From assembly GCF_021535045.1 (NCBI RefSeq), contig NZ_CP091056.1:1178001-1242000 (forward strand): a stretch of DNA of 64,000 bases, written 5' to 3'. The number at the start of each line of letters is the position of its first letter. The stretch's first letter is position 1. The notes under the pieces were generated by a model that worked only from the letters and a program-made list of their open reading frames with translations, was not told where the DNA came from and searched no databases. The position numbers and the translations under genes were made by a program. This document shows positions 21,679-31,455 of this stretch, piece after piece. The DNA comes from Ornithinimicrobium sp. INDO-MA30-4. GTDB taxonomy: Bacteria; Actinomycetota; Actinomycetes; Actinomycetales; Dermatophilaceae.

Positions 21679-22968
21679 GTGGATGCCGTGCCGCACAACC
21701 CTGAAGACGACTGGACCAGGCCCATCCCGCGCTCCCGCAGGGGTGAGCCGATTGATGATTGGGAAATGCCGGCGAAGCGCCGCACGCCTCCCGCTGACCA
21801 GTGGGACGAGGGCGGTTGGGTTGAGCCTCGTGGTCGCCGCGAAGCCCCTCGGGATCTGCCAACCGACCGCCAAGTCCAAGGTGAGCGTGCTGCCTACCGG
21901 TCCAACGAGCAGCGTCGACCAGCAGGTCAGCGTGCGGGTGGGCAAGGCCCCGGTGGAGCGGGTCCACGACCGCCCTCGAGGCCAAGGCCCCCGGGTCCGC
22001 CACCACGTCGGCCTCGCTACAAACTTCGTCGGTTCCTCGTGGTGTTCGGCATCTTGGTTCTCGCCTATGTCGTCGCGATGATTTGGGCGATCGGTGCTAG
22101 TTGGGGAGCTATCGGTCGCGTCGACGCCACTCCTGACACTCCCAGCCCCGGGGATGCCTCGGGCAAGAACATCTTGATGATCGGCACAGACAGCCGAGAT
22201 GACCTCACCGATGAGGAACGGGCAGAGCTCAAGACCGGTGCCGTTGAGGGCGCACGAGCCGACACGATCATGCTGCTGCACCTGCCTGACGGTGGTGGCG
22301 AGCCAATGCTGGTGTCGCTCCCCCGCGACTCTTATGTCGAGATCCCCGGCTTTGGTTTCAGCAAGATCAACGCGGCGTATGCCGATGGCGGCGCTCCGTT
22401 GATGGTCGCCACGGTCGAACAAGCCACTGGCCTCCCGATCGATGGATATCTCGAGGTTGGCTTCGATGGATTCGTCGATGTTGTCGCGGCTGTTGGCGGC
22501 GTCGAAATGTGCCTGGATGAGCCGATCGTTGAAGAACGAAGCGACTTGGATCTGCCCGCTGGCTGCCAGGAGTTGGAAGGCAAGGACGCCCTCAACTACG
22601 TCCGGATGCGCTATGCCGATCCTCGTGGTGACCTCGGCCGAGTCGAGCGCCAGCGCGAGTTCCTGTCCAGCTTGGTCAACAAGATGACTGGGCCAGGCAC
22701 CCTCTTCGTGCCGTGGAACCTGCACGACGCAGGCACCGCCACCGGCAGCTCGTTGACCATAGGTGACGACACCTCGATGCTGGATATGTACGGCGCCATG
22801 CAGGGTATGCGTTCCATCTCCAACGGCGATGGCATGTCCGTCACGGTGCCGATTGCTGATGCCAACTACTCGACGGCCGCCGGTTCGTCGGTGTTGTGGG
22901 ATGAGGCTGGTGCAGCTGAGTTGTTCAACGCTCTGCGCACCGACTCGCCGTTGACCATCGAGCCGTAA
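21679..22968 (+). CDS. LytR-CpsA-Psr (LCP) family cell-wall glycopolymer ligase
   Basis: LCP enzymes attach wall polymers to peptidoglycan from lipid-linked donors. The cytoplasmic N-terminus is long and rich in Pro, Arg and Gln (residues 1-110), then one TM helix (FLVVFGILVLAYVVAMIWAI). The extracellular catalytic domain has NILMIGTDSRDD, ADTIMLLHLP, the Arg motif SLPRDSYVEIPG, KINAAYADGG and the RMRYADPRGDLGRVERQREFL signature. Start is GTG 21679 or GTG 21688. About 430 residues, intact. Confidence 0.9.
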   Translation: MDAVPHNPEDDWTRPIPRSRRGEPIDDWEMPAKRRTPPADQWDEGGWVEPRGRREAPRDLPTDRQVQGERAAYRSNEQRRPAGQRAGGQGPGGAGPRPPSRPRPPGPPPRRPRYKLRRFLVVFGILVLAYVVAMIWAIGASWGAIGRVDATPDTPSPGDASGKNILMIGTDSRDDLTDEERAELKTGAVEGARADTIMLLHLPDGGGEPMLVSLPRDSYVEIPGFGFSKINAAYADGGAPLMVATVEQATGLPIDGYLEVGFDGFVDVVAAVGGVEMCLDEPIVEERSDLDLPAGCQELEGKDALNYVRMRYADPRGDLGRVERQREFLSSLVNKMTGPGTLFVPWNLHDAGTATGSSLTIGDDTSMLDMYGAMQGMRSISNGDGMSVTVPIADANYSTAAGSSVLWDEAGAAELFNALRTDSPLTIEP

Positions 22969-22975
22969 GCAACCG

Positions 22976-23025
22976 AAAAGGCGCCCTGCCCCACCGCATA
23001 CTGCGGCTTGGGTCAGGGCGCTTCT
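22976..23025. terminator. Bidirectional hairpin terminator after the LCP gene
   Basis: GCGCCCTG (22981-22988) pairs with CAGGGCGC (23014-23021), and inside it CCGCA pairs with TGCGG. An A-run precedes and a TTCTT follows. It lies between the convergent LCP gene and the F510_1955 gene, so it can serve both. Confidence 0.75.
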
Positions 23026-23043
23026 TCGTCTGGAGCGCCAGTC

Positions 23044-23711
23044 TCACAACTCCTGAATGACGATGTCGGTCTCTCCGACCAGGATCACTTCAACCTGGCC
23101 TTGGGGCGTGAGGCCGGCCGCCATGGCTTGAACTGGTCCAGTGACGTCGCTTTCTTCATCCCAGGTAGCGCCACGATCTCGTGACACGTGGATGGCCCCA
23201 CCTTCGGCGATGCCGACGACTTTCGTGTCGTCGGCCCAATCGATCAGCACCAACTTGGGTGCCGCAGACAAAGTCGTCCACGATTCACCTTGATCAGCGG
23301 TGGCGATGACCCCGGCCTGCGCAGTCGCCAGAAGGGTGGGAGATACCGGGTTCAATGTCAGGTCGATCAGACCCTCCGGTGTACTCGATCAATCCCATCG
23401 GTTCCGGGAAATCCGAATTTTCTCCTGGGTGCCCTGAGGCCCGCACGGTGGTTTCATCAACGGCAGAGAAGCCCATCAAGTCCATCACCGGCCCAGACTG
23501 CGTGAGCTCAACGTCCTTTAGACCCAGAGCCCGTCATGGGGGCCCACCAAGATGGGCCCACCTGGCTCCGGCCGATCTACTGAGTGCACATGTGTCTGGT
23601 CGAGCGTCACAATGGTTTCGCTGGCGCCGGATGAGTCCTCGCTTGCGGATGACGAGTAGCCAGCAAGCAGCACCAAGCCGCACTCAGCGAGAACCACGCC
23701 CTGGGCCTCAT
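23044..23711 (-). CDS. F510_1955 family (BNR-like repeat) exported protein (three frameshifts)
   Basis: Beta-propeller-like protein often annotated as a glycosylhydrolase, commonly found next to DUF305 in copper loci; the true activity is unknown. Conserved pieces are TLDQTHVHSVDRP, GPVMDLMGFSAVDETTVRASGHP, LNPVSPTLLATAQAGV and HVSRDRGATWDE. Frames break near 23676, 23520 and 23373. After repair the N-terminus is a signal peptide ending LVLLAGYSSS, where most relatives have a lipobox Cys at the Tyr position. The ATG overlaps the DUF305 stop (ATGA). Confidence 0.75.
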
Positions 23712-24295
23712 TCCAGCATCCCTTCCATCTGCGTGATCTCGGCCTGCTGCGCCTCAATGATCTCGCCGGCCAAGTCGATAGCCTCCTGGCTCGCACCATT
23801 TTCCTGCTCGGCCTGCGACATGGTGATCGCGCCTTCATGGTGCACGATCATCATCTCTAGCCATGCGGTGTCGAATTCCTGACCCTGCGCACCCATGAGC
23901 GATTGCATGTCGTCGGGGCCCATCATGCCGCCCGAGCCCATGTCATCCATGTTCATGCTCATGGGCTCATCAACGCCCCAGTCACTGAGCCACTGAGTCA
24001 TGGTTTCGATCTCGGGGCTCTGGGCGTCCCGAATTTGCTCAGCGAGTTCCACGACCTCGGGACCACCCCGATCGAAGGCTAACTCCGACATCATCACGGC
24101 CTGCTTGTGGTGCGGGATCATCTGCGAGGCGAACTCGACGTCAGCATCGTTGAAAGTTGTGGCAGCCTCTTGCGACGTTTGCTCACTGGACGTGTCGTTG
24201 GTCATCGATTCTGAATCGCCACCACCACAGGCCGACAGAGCGAGCGCTCCGGCCAGGACGAGTGCGGGCAGCGGGAAATTGCGGTTGATCTTCAT
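23708..24295 (-). CDS. DUF305 lipoprotein, metal-associated
   Basis: Exported lipoprotein with lipobox LALSACGGG at residues 18-26. It has two DUF305 repeats with the signature His pairs: SQMIPHHKQAVMMSELA and EMMIVHHEGAITMSQ, separated by a Met-rich stretch (MSMNMDDMGSGGMMGPDDM) suited to Cu(I). DUF305 proteins are ferritin-like four-helix bundles frequent in copper resistance loci. Intact, 195 residues. It is between a DUF6153 gene and the F510_1955 gene on the minus strand. Confidence 0.88.
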   Translation of the reverse strand: MKINRNFPLPALVLAGALALSACGGGDSESMTNDTSSEQTSQEAATTFNDADVEFASQMIPHHKQAVMMSELAFDRGGPEVVELAEQIRDAQSPEIETMTQWLSDWGVDEPMSMNMDDMGSGGMMGPDDMQSLMGAQGQEFDTAWLEMMIVHHEGAITMSQAEQENGASQEAIDLAGEIIEAQQAEITQMEGMLE

Positions 24296-24368
24296 GAATT
24301 GCTCCTGCGTTGAGGGGGAAATAGACCGTCGCCGACAGAACCGTTGAGCTCTGGCAGGCAGGGAATGT

Positions 24369-24840
24369 CTAAGTCCGCATCACGCACAAGACATGGAGAT
24401 CTGGTTGCCTTTTGAGGGTCGACAAGGGTGTTGGTCGGCTCTCAATTGACCAGCGACTGGGGGCAAATCGGCCCCAGGTTGGCCTGCCCCAAGGAGCAAG
24501 TGAGCTAGCAGGCAGGCAAAGCGAGAATCGCCAAACATGCCTGAGCAAAGTCCGCGCCCAACCCAGGGTCGTGCTCGCTGGGATCTGCGCCGGGTCCGCT
24601 CGCAAGTGACGCTTGCGCTGCTGTTGGGCCCGCCGACTCCAGCCCTGCCAGCGGCACGTCGATTGTTGTAGAGATCGTGATGGTGTGCCCTGGCACCGGG
24701 TGAACAGGAGATTGGGTATGCACGTCGTGGCTTGAGGTGATGCCGTGCATCAACAGGATGGACACGACCAACGCAGCCAGGCACAACACCCGAGACCAGG
24801 CGAGCCGAGATGTCGGTTTGGGCGACAACACAGTGAACAT
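24369..24840 (-). CDS. DUF6153-like small membrane protein (frameshifted)
   Basis: Small actinobacterial membrane protein found in copper loci. The N-terminal TM helix (LCLAALVVSILLMHGITSSHD) is followed by a His-containing exported region (HTQSPVHPVPGHT), a second hydrophobic segment (ADFAQACLAILAL) and, in another frame, a C-terminus ending HVLCVMRT that matches the family's closing LCVLRT. The frame change lies between about 24500 and 24520. The exact repair is ambiguous because two alternative frames look plausible there. First gene of a presumed operon with DUF305 and F510_1955. Confidence 0.62.
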
Positions 24841-24975
24841 CCAGCCTCCTTCGCGGTCGGTATACGTGGGCCGTGTGCGGTCATTTGCTCGTTCTACGGA
24901 ATACGGCTAGGGGGTATACCGTTGTGAACAACCATACCCCTAGGGGTAAGCATTGCGACAGAAGGGTAGAGCCGA
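24841..24975. promoter_or_regulatory. Divergent copper-locus promoter region with palindromic operator
   Basis: This 135-bp gap separates the DUF6153 operon (minus) from the copper ATPase (plus). A perfect 14-bp palindrome, TACCCCTAGGGGTA, sits at 24935-24948, and a related half-site TAGGGGGTATACC at 24908-24920. G/C-tract dyads flanked by TA are the type of site bound by CsoR-like copper repressors (established for CsoR in general). No csoR gene lies in this window, so the regulator is an inference. Confidence 0.65.
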
Positions 24976-27097
24976 ATGAGCAACCATTCGCACGAAAACA
25001 GCACACACGATCAGCCTGAGCAAAAGCACAAAGCGGATGTCGCTGAGCACGACACTCATCAACACAACGCTTCGGACCGAAAGCTCTCGGGTCATAGCAG
25101 CGGACACGGCTCCCATGGCGGGGGTCACGGCGGGGGTCACGGCGACCATGTGGCGCAATTCCGACGCCTCTTTTGGGCCAACCTTGTGCTGGCCATCCCG
25201 GTGGTGGGCCTGAGCGAGGCCTTCGCGATGCTGGTTGGCTACGACCTACCCACGGCACAGGTTGTCACCTGGATCCCGCCCGTGCTTGGCACCGTCATCT
25301 ACCTTTGGGGCGGTCGTCCCTTCCTCGAAGGCGCGGTCAGCGAAATCCGCGGGCGCAAGCCCGGGATGATGCTGCTGATTGGGCTTGCCATCACGGTTGC
25401 CTATTTCGCCTCGCTTGGCTCCACGCTGGGGTTGCTCGACTCCCAACTCGACTTCTGGTGGGAGTTGGCCCTCCTGGTGGTCATCATGCTGCTAGGCCAC
25501 TGGGTTGAGATGCGCTCGTTGGCCCAGACCTCCTCCGCGCTTGACTCACTCGCAGCGCTGTTGCCGGATGAAGCAGAGCGCGTTGAAGGCGATAAGATCG
25601 TCACGGTTTTACCTTCCGATTTGGCCACCGGTGACGTCGTGGTCGTGCGCCCTGGCGGCTCGGTTCCAGCCGATGGCCGGGTCGTCAGCGGGAGCGCTCA
25701 CCTGGACGAATCTATGATCTCTGGCGAGTCAGCCAGCGTGCGGCGCGGCGAGGGTGATCAGGTCGTGGCGGGCACTGTCGCAACCGACTCCGGTTTGCGG
25801 GTTGAGGTGACAGCGACCGGCGAGCAGACTGCGCTGGCAGGCATCAGCCGCCTCGTTTCGGATGCTCAGTCTTCGTCATCTCGCGCACAGCGCCTTGCCG
25901 ACACGGCCGCTGGCTGGTTGTTCTGGTACGCGCTGGGCGCGGCCGCGATCACCGCGGTGGTTTGGGCTGTGATGGGCCAACCTGACGCGGCAGTAGTGCG
26001 GGCCATCTCGGTGCTCGTCATCGCCTGCCCCCACGCGCTTGGGCTAGCAATTCCGCTGGTTGTGTCGATCGCCACCGAGCGAGCAGCCCGCGGGGCGTGC
26101 TCGTCAAAGACCGCCTGGCCCTTGAGACCATGCGCACAGTCGACACGGTGCTGTTCGACAAGACCGGCACCCTGACTCAGGGCAAGCCCGCCGTCACAGC
26201 GATCGACGCCGCCCAGGATTGGACGGACGATGAACTGATTTCCCTGGCTGCAGCTGCTGAGGGCGACAGCGAGCATCCGCTGGCCAGAGCGATTCTGGCT
26301 GCCGCAAAGATCGATCGCTCAACGTGCCCAGCGCCTCGGGTTTCTCCGCCAACCCAGCCGTTGGCGTCTCGGCAAAGGTTGAGGGCAAGCAGGTCCATGT
26401 CGGTGGCCCGAGTTTGCTGCAGCAGGAATCTCTAGACACCCGCGACGTCACCGAGGCCTGGGGCAAGGATGGGGCCACGGTCTTGCACATACTCGTGGAT
26501 GGCTCCGTGGCCGGTGCCTTGAAACTCGCAGACGACGTCCGACCCGAGTCACGCGTTGCCATCGATGAGTTGCACGAGCGAGACGTGCAGGTGGTCATGA
26601 TCACCGGTGACTCCGAAGCAGTGGCACAGGCAGTCGCACGCGAGCTTGGGATCGATCGAGTCTTCGCCGGAGTGAGGCCAGAGGACAAGGCCAGCAAGGT
26701 CACCGAGTTGCAGGACGAAGGCCGCAAGGTCGCCATGGTTGGCGACGGTGTGAATGATGCACCCGCTTTGGCTCAAGCCGATGTCGGCATCGCCATTGGC
26801 GCTGGCACCGACGTGGCCATTGCTTCAGCCGGCGTGGTGTTGGCCAGCGACGATCCGCGCTCAGTTTTGTCAGTGATTGACCTGTCGAAGGCGACCTATC
26901 GCAAGATGCGCCAGAACCTCTGGTGGGCGGCCGGCTACAACATCATCGCGGTGCCGTTGGCCGCGGGAGTGCTGGCACCCATCGGGTTTGTCTTGCCCAT
27001 GTCCGTCGGCGCACTGCTGATGTCCGCGTCAACAGTCGTGGTGGCGGTCAATGCTCAACTTCTGCGCCGTGTTGATCTGAGATCGGACAGAGACTGA
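24976..27097 (+). CDS. copB: CopB-type copper-translocating P-type ATPase (two frameshifts)
   Basis: P1B ATPase that pumps copper or silver out of the cell. The N-terminus is His-rich (residues 1-58, GSHGGGHGGGHGDH) instead of carrying HMA domains. The membrane ion motif is CPH (VIACPHALGLAIP), the mark of CopB/P1B-3. DKTGTLTQGKP, GDSEHPLA, MITGDSEAVAQAVA and MVGDGVNDAPALAQADVGIA follow. The frame breaks near 26092 (ERAARG-GVLVKDRLALE) and near 26320 (KIDRS-NVPSASGF). About 708 residues when repaired. RBS-like AGAAGGG precedes the ATG. Confidence 0.9.
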
Positions 27098-27106
27098 GAG
27101 GGTCGG

Positions 27107-27145
27107 ATCCCTGGCCCATCGCCAAACGGGCGGTGGGCCAGGGAT
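27107..27145 (+). terminator. Strong hairpin terminator after copB
   Basis: A 17-bp stem with a single mismatch (ATCCCTGGCCCA at 27107 pairing with TGGGCCAGGGAT ending 27145) encloses a 5-nt loop. A short T-containing tract follows. It sits just downstream of the ATPase stop. Confidence 0.8.
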
Positions 27146-27157
27146 TCTCCTATCTGA

Positions 27158-27185
27158 AGATTAGGTAGATCGGTCTATCTAATCT
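27158..27185. promoter_or_regulatory. TetR-type operator upstream of tetR-eamA
   Basis: A 28-bp imperfect palindrome: 24 of 28 positions are symmetric, with core TAGATCGGTCTA and outer arms AGATTAG and CTAATCT. It ends 12 bp before the TetR start codon. The core resembles classic TetR-family sites. Position and symmetry imply autorepression of the tetR-eamA pair. Confidence 0.75.
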
Positions 27186-27196
27186 AGATTGCATCT

Positions 27197-27787
27197 ATGG
27201 CGCTCACCGATCAGACCTCCTCGCCTCGCTTGCCCGTCCGCGAGCGCCTGCTGGAGGCGGCCGCGGAGAAGTTTTATGCAGACGGCGTCAGCGCCACCGG
27301 CATCGACTCGATCACCTCCGCGGCCGGGGTCGCCAAAATGAGCCTTTACAACAACTTTGGGTCGAAGGCCGCGTTGGTGGAGGTTTACCTGCAACGGCGC
27401 CACCAGGAATGGATCGCGTTGTACAAGGCGAGGCTGCCGCATGAGCCAAATGCGCGCGAGGGCGTGCTCGCTGTTTTTGATGCCTACATTGATCACGCGA
27501 GCCAGGCATACTCGGACGGCTTTCGGGGGTGCGCCCTGCTCAACGCCGCAGCCGAGTTGCCCGCAGACGATCCTGGGCGGGCCATCGTGCGGCAACACAA
27601 GCGTGATGTCGAAGCCCTTCTGGCGAGCCATCTGGCAACGGCCTTAGATAACAGCGCTGCGCAGCAGATGGCTGAGCAGTTGAGCTTCATCCTGGAAGGC
27701 GCCGTCGCGCGCGCCGGTCTAGACGGGACACCGGCTCGGCTGCACAGCGCCCGCCAAATGGCCGCAACCCTGGCTGGTGGGCTGTGA
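27197..27787 (+). CDS. TetR family transcriptional regulator
   Basis: The N-terminal helix-turn-helix reads RERLLEAAAEKFYADGVSATGI, then GVAKMSLYNNFGSKAALVEVYL. The C-terminal ligand domain includes GCALLNAAAELPADDPGR, seen in the AcuR/YxaF-like subgroup. Intact, 196 residues. The ATG is 12 bp after the palindromic operator. The stop overlaps the GTG of the EamA transporter gene (GTGA), so it most likely controls that exporter. Confidence 0.9.
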   Translation: MALTDQTSSPRLPVRERLLEAAAEKFYADGVSATGIDSITSAAGVAKMSLYNNFGSKAALVEVYLQRRHQEWIALYKARLPHEPNAREGVLAVFDAYIDHASQAYSDGFRGCALLNAAAELPADDPGRAIVRQHKRDVEALLASHLATALDNSAAQQMAEQLSFILEGAVARAGLDGTPARLHSARQMAATLAGGL

Positions 27788-28715
27788 CCGCGTCACGCGC
27801 AGTATGGGCAGTGCTCGCGGCAGCCATCCTCTTCGGCACCACGGGAACGGCACAGGCTCTTGGACCGACCGACTCATCACCCTTGAGCGTCGGCGCGGCC
27901 CGGCTAGTGATCGGTGGGATAGCCCTGCTCGTGCTACTCCCCCTCGTCGGCGGACGGCGCAGGGAGGCACTCAACTTGTGGAGGACCCTGGTGGCCTCGT
28001 TGCGGGGCTGTGCACCGCCGCATACCAACTCGCGTTCTTTGCCGCCGTCGAACAGAGCGGTGTCGCGGTCGGCACACTGATCGCTATTGGTAGCGGACCC
28101 GTTTTGGCCGGTGGGCTGGGCTTGGTCCTGTTGCGCGAACGACCCAGCCCGGCATGGGTCGTGGCCACCGCGCTCGCCCTCGTTGGCCTAGTCCTGCTCG
28201 TTGGGGGCGGAAGCGGAGCTCAACGGGTCGACGCTCTCGGCATTGGCTTAGCCCTGGTCGCAGCGATGGCGTATGCCGGATACACCGTTCTCGCCAAACA
28301 GCAGATCACTGCTGGTGATCATCCGTCAACCGTCATTGCGGCAGCCTTCGGGCTCGGCGGGATCGTCCTCATCCCTGTTTTGTTCACGGGGCCGCTGGGG
28401 TGGTTAGGCCAGCCCAGCGGCCCTGCCCTGGCGCTCTACCTGGGGCTGATCGCCACGACAGTCGCCTACCTGCTCTTCGTTCGTGGCCTTGCGGTGTTGC
28501 CTGCCGCACCCGTCACGACGTTGATGCTCGCGGAGCCGGTCGTCGCGACAACGCTGGGTGTCGTCGTGCTGCACGAACAGCTCAGCCTGATCAGCGCCAC
28601 CGGGGTCGCGCTACTGCTGCTCGGACTGGTCGTGCAGGGGCGTGGAGCCAGCCAACCGCCTGAGCCGACTGCCGCACGCGGGCAGACCACCCCCTACCCG
28701 TTGTTTAGCCCTTGA
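27784..28715 (+). CDS. EamA/DMT family transporter (frameshifted)
   Basis: Ten-helix drug/metabolite transporter with two EamA repeats. The first part, AVWAVLAAAILFGTTGTAQAL, shifts frame near 27988 (NLWRT-GGLVAGLCTAAYQLAFF), after which the frame is clean: GSGPVLAGGLGLVLLRERP, ALVAAMAYAGYTVLAKQ, AEPVVATTLGVVVLHEQLS. One extra C before TGG restores the protein (about 311 residues). Translationally coupled to TetR; substrate unknown. The 3' end overlaps fadE by 11 nt convergently. Confidence 0.85.
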
Positions 28716-29873
28716 GTAGCTGGCGGGCCATCACGACGCGCTGGATTTGGTTGGTGCCTTCGTAGATCTGAGTGATCTTGGCATCGCGCATCATCCGCTC
28801 CACCGGGAAGTCACGGGTGTAGCCGTAACCACCGAGCAACTGGACCGCGTCGGTCGTGATCTCCATCGCGGCATCGGCGGCAAAGCACTTGGCTGCGGCA
28901 CCGAAGAAGGTCAGGTCTGCGTCATTGCGTTCGGACTTGGCTGCAGCAACGTAAACCATTTGCCGGGCCGCCTCTAGCTTCATCGCCATATCAGCCAGCA
29001 TGAACTGGATGCCCTGGAAGTCCGCGATAGCCTTGCCAAATTGCTTGCGCTCCTTGACGTAGTCCAACGCGAAGTCGAGTGCGCCTTGCGCAATGCCGAC
29101 GGCTTGGGCACCGATGGTGATCCGGGTGTGGTCGAGAGTCCGTAGCGCGATCTTCAGGCCCTCGCCCTGACTGCCGATCATTCGGTCGCCGGGGATGGTG
29201 CAGTTGTCGAAGAGCAACTCCGCAGTTGGCGAGCCTTTGATGCCGAGCTTGCGTTCCTAGGGCCCACGCTGAAGCCCTCATCGCTGCTCTCGACCACGAA
29301 TGCGCTGACGTTGCGGCCGCGAGCGCCATCGGGGTCAGTCACAGCCATCACGGTGTAGAAGTCCGAAACACCGGCGTTGGTGATCCACGACTTCTGACCG
29401 TTCAGCACGAACGAGCCATCGGCTTGTTCAATCGCCTTGCACTTCATGCCGGCCGTGTCGCTGCCCGCGCCAGCCTCGGATAGGCCGTAGGAGAACATCG
29501 ATTCACCGCTGGCCAACTTAGGCAAATAACGCTTCTTGATGTCTTCAGAGCCAGCCAGGATCACCGGCATACTGCCAAGCTTGTTGACGGCCGGGATCAG
29601 CGACGACGATGCGCAAGCGCGAGCAACTTCTTCGATCACGATGACGGTTGCGAGAGCGTCGGCACCAACGCCGTCATATTCTTCGGCTACGTGCGGAGCG
29701 TGGAAATCCGTGGCTCGCAGTGCCTCATAGGCCTCTTGCGGGAAGACTGCCTCTTCGTCAACGCGTGCGGCATGCGGCGCAATCTTGTCGGTGCTGACCT
29801 CTCGCACGGCCTCGCGCAACGCCTCGTGGTCCTCTGAGAGTTGATAAATGTCGAAATTGCTCACTTTGCTCAC
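28705..29873 (-). CDS. Acyl-CoA dehydrogenase, FadE25-like (frameshifted)
   Basis: FAD-dependent acyl-CoA dehydrogenase. Conserved stretches are MFSYGLSEAGAGSDTAGMKC and KSWITNAGVSDFY in the middle domain, then QFGKAIADFQGIQFMLADM, AVQLLGGYGYTRDFPVERMMRDAKI and IYEGTNQIQRVVMARQLLKG at the C-terminus. The frame breaks near 29258 (SVGP-ERKLGIKGSPTAELLFDNC) beside CCTAGG. About 390 residues when repaired. Position between the copper/TetR block and purE mirrors mycobacterial fadE25. Confidence 0.9.
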
Positions 29874-29971
29874 CTTTGAACGTTGGCTTTCTCTACTTCT
29901 GCTGATCTTAGTTGGCTGCTTCCTTGGGTGCCCGATCAGGTCCCAAACACGGCATGGCGCACACTGGAGGT

Positions 29972-30406
29972 ATGGCCAACGACATCAAGATCATCGAGGA
30001 CTTGCTGACCACTGAGGCAACGTGGGCAGTTGTGGGTCTCTCAACCTCCCGCCACCGTGCCGCCTATGAGGTTTCAGCCTTCTTGAAGGACACCTTGGGC
30101 CACGAGATCATCCCGATCCATCCCCGAGCCGAGGCGGTCCACGGGCATGAGGGCTATCGCACTCTCGCGGATATCCCGGATGGAACCACGGTGGATGTCG
30201 TCGACTTCTTCGTAAACTCCAGCAAGGTCGGCACGCTTGTGGACGATGCCATCGAACAGCACGAGCGCCTGGGCATCAAGGCGCTCTGGCTGCAACTCGG
30301 CGTTGTCGATGAGGACGCCGCTGAGCGCGCCCGGCAGGCAGGTTTGGCCGTTGTGATGGACACCTGCCCCAAGATCGAGTGGCCACGAGTCGCTGGACGT
30401 CGCTAA
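29972..30406 (+). CDS. CoA-binding (Rossmann) domain protein
   Basis: A 144-residue protein of the YccU/CoA_binding_2 family. It shows [22 protein letters not shown] (nucleotide-binding loop), [27 protein letters not shown] and [22 protein letters not shown], ending [11 protein letters not shown]. The ATG at 29972 has ACTGGAGG six bases upstream, so the longer upstream extension is rejected. Function beyond CoA/nucleotide binding is not established. Overlaps purE-GNAT convergently by 4 nt. Confidence 0.87.
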   Translation: MANDIKIIEDLLTTEATWAVVGLSTSRHRAAYEVSAFLKDTLGHEIIPIHPRAEAVHGHEGYRTLADIPDGTTVDVVDFFVNSSKVGTLVDDAIEQHERLGIKALWLQLGVVDEDAAERARQAGLAVVMDTCPKIEWPRVAGRR

Positions 30407-31455
30407 CCTCCGCGTTCTAGGCGCTTCACCATGGTGCCGGCCAGCGCAGACGCTCCGGCATCCGCAAAGCCGATGGATTCATACAACCGCCTGGCTGGGT
30501 TGTCTGACTCAACGCTCAAACTGACACGTTCATGCTCCCGGCTCTTGGCGAGCGCCAGCACTTTGGTGAGGAGTTCACGCCCCAGACCGGCTCCCCGATA
30601 GTCGGCTTGCACGCTGACGCTGACCTCCCCCACACCTGGGGCAACGAAGCCAAAGCCGGGATCGCTGGCTGGCAGGAAGAGCAGCCACGCCACGCCAGCC
30701 CAGCCGTGCGCTGATTCAGCGACAAGGCCAAAGTCACCGCGCTGTGTCACCAGGTGCGTGTAGCGGGCAAACGACGGCTCAGAAAACACCTGATCCATCG
30801 AGATTCGCTGCCCTGACCAATTGATGTTCAGCCAGGTGGCCTCATGCAGCAGCGCCTGATCAGCTGTGCCCAACGCACGCAAGGTCAAACCAAGACGTTC
30901 ACTGGGCAGAGAATCAGCGCGACTCACGGACTCAGTTGTTTCTTCAGCGACCTTGGCTCGAAGCGCTTCACCTTTGGCGTGGGCCTGGTCGCGCAGGTCC
31001 CTGGCAAACGCCGCCAACTTCTCGCGCAAAGCAAGTGCGTCAGGATCGACGCCTGAGGCCAAGGTGCGAGCAGCCAGCAAACCAGCATTGCGAGCGCCAG
31101 CCACCGAGACAGTGGCCACCGGAATCCCGGCTGGCATCTGCACGATCGACAGCAACGAGTCCATGCCATCGAGATACTTCAACGGCACGGGCACGCCAAT
31201 CACCGGCAGCACCGTCACCGACGCCAACATGCCAGGCAGATGGGCTGCACCGCCGGCTCCGGCGATGATCACTCGCAGGCCTCGATCAGCAGCCCCCGAC
31301 CCATACTCGATCATTTCGGTGGGCATTCGGTGAGCCGAGACGACGTCCGCCTGATAGCTAATGCCGAGTTCATCCAGCACCTGGGCGGCCGCCGACATCA
31401 CTGGCCAGTCACTATCGCTGCCCATCACCAGGCCAACAACTGGGTTTTCACTCAT
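30403..31455 (-). CDS. purE: PurE (N5-CAIR mutase) fused to a GNAT acetyltransferase domain
   Basis: Residues 1-165 are Pur[55 protein letters not shown] and [18 protein letters not shown]. PurE moves the carboxylate of N5-CAIR to make CAIR. After a linker (about 166-195) a GNAT fold follows: [37 protein letters not shown] (acetyl-CoA loop) and [12 protein letters not shown]. The two parts are in one open frame. A GTG at about codon 177 ([13 protein letters not shown]) could start a separate acetyltransferase, and the sequence is indel-prone, so the fusion needs checking. The start overlaps the purK stop. Confidence 0.8.
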   Translation of the reverse strand: MSENPVVGLVMGSDSDWPVMSAAAQVLDELGISYQADVVSAHRMPTEMIEYGSGAADRGLRVIIAGAGGAAHLPGMLASVTVLPVIGVPVPLKYLDGMDSLLSIVQMPAGIPVATVSVAGARNAGLLAARTLASGVDPDALALREKLAAFARDLRDQAHAKGEALRAKVAEETTESVSRADSLPSERLGLTLRALGTADQALLHEATWLNINWSGQRISMDQVFSEPSFARYTHLVTQRGDFGLVAESAHGWAGVAWLLFLPASDPGFGFVAPGVGEVSVSVQADYRGAGLGRELLTKVLALAKSREHERVSLSVESDNPARRLYESIGFADAGASALAGTMVKRLERGG

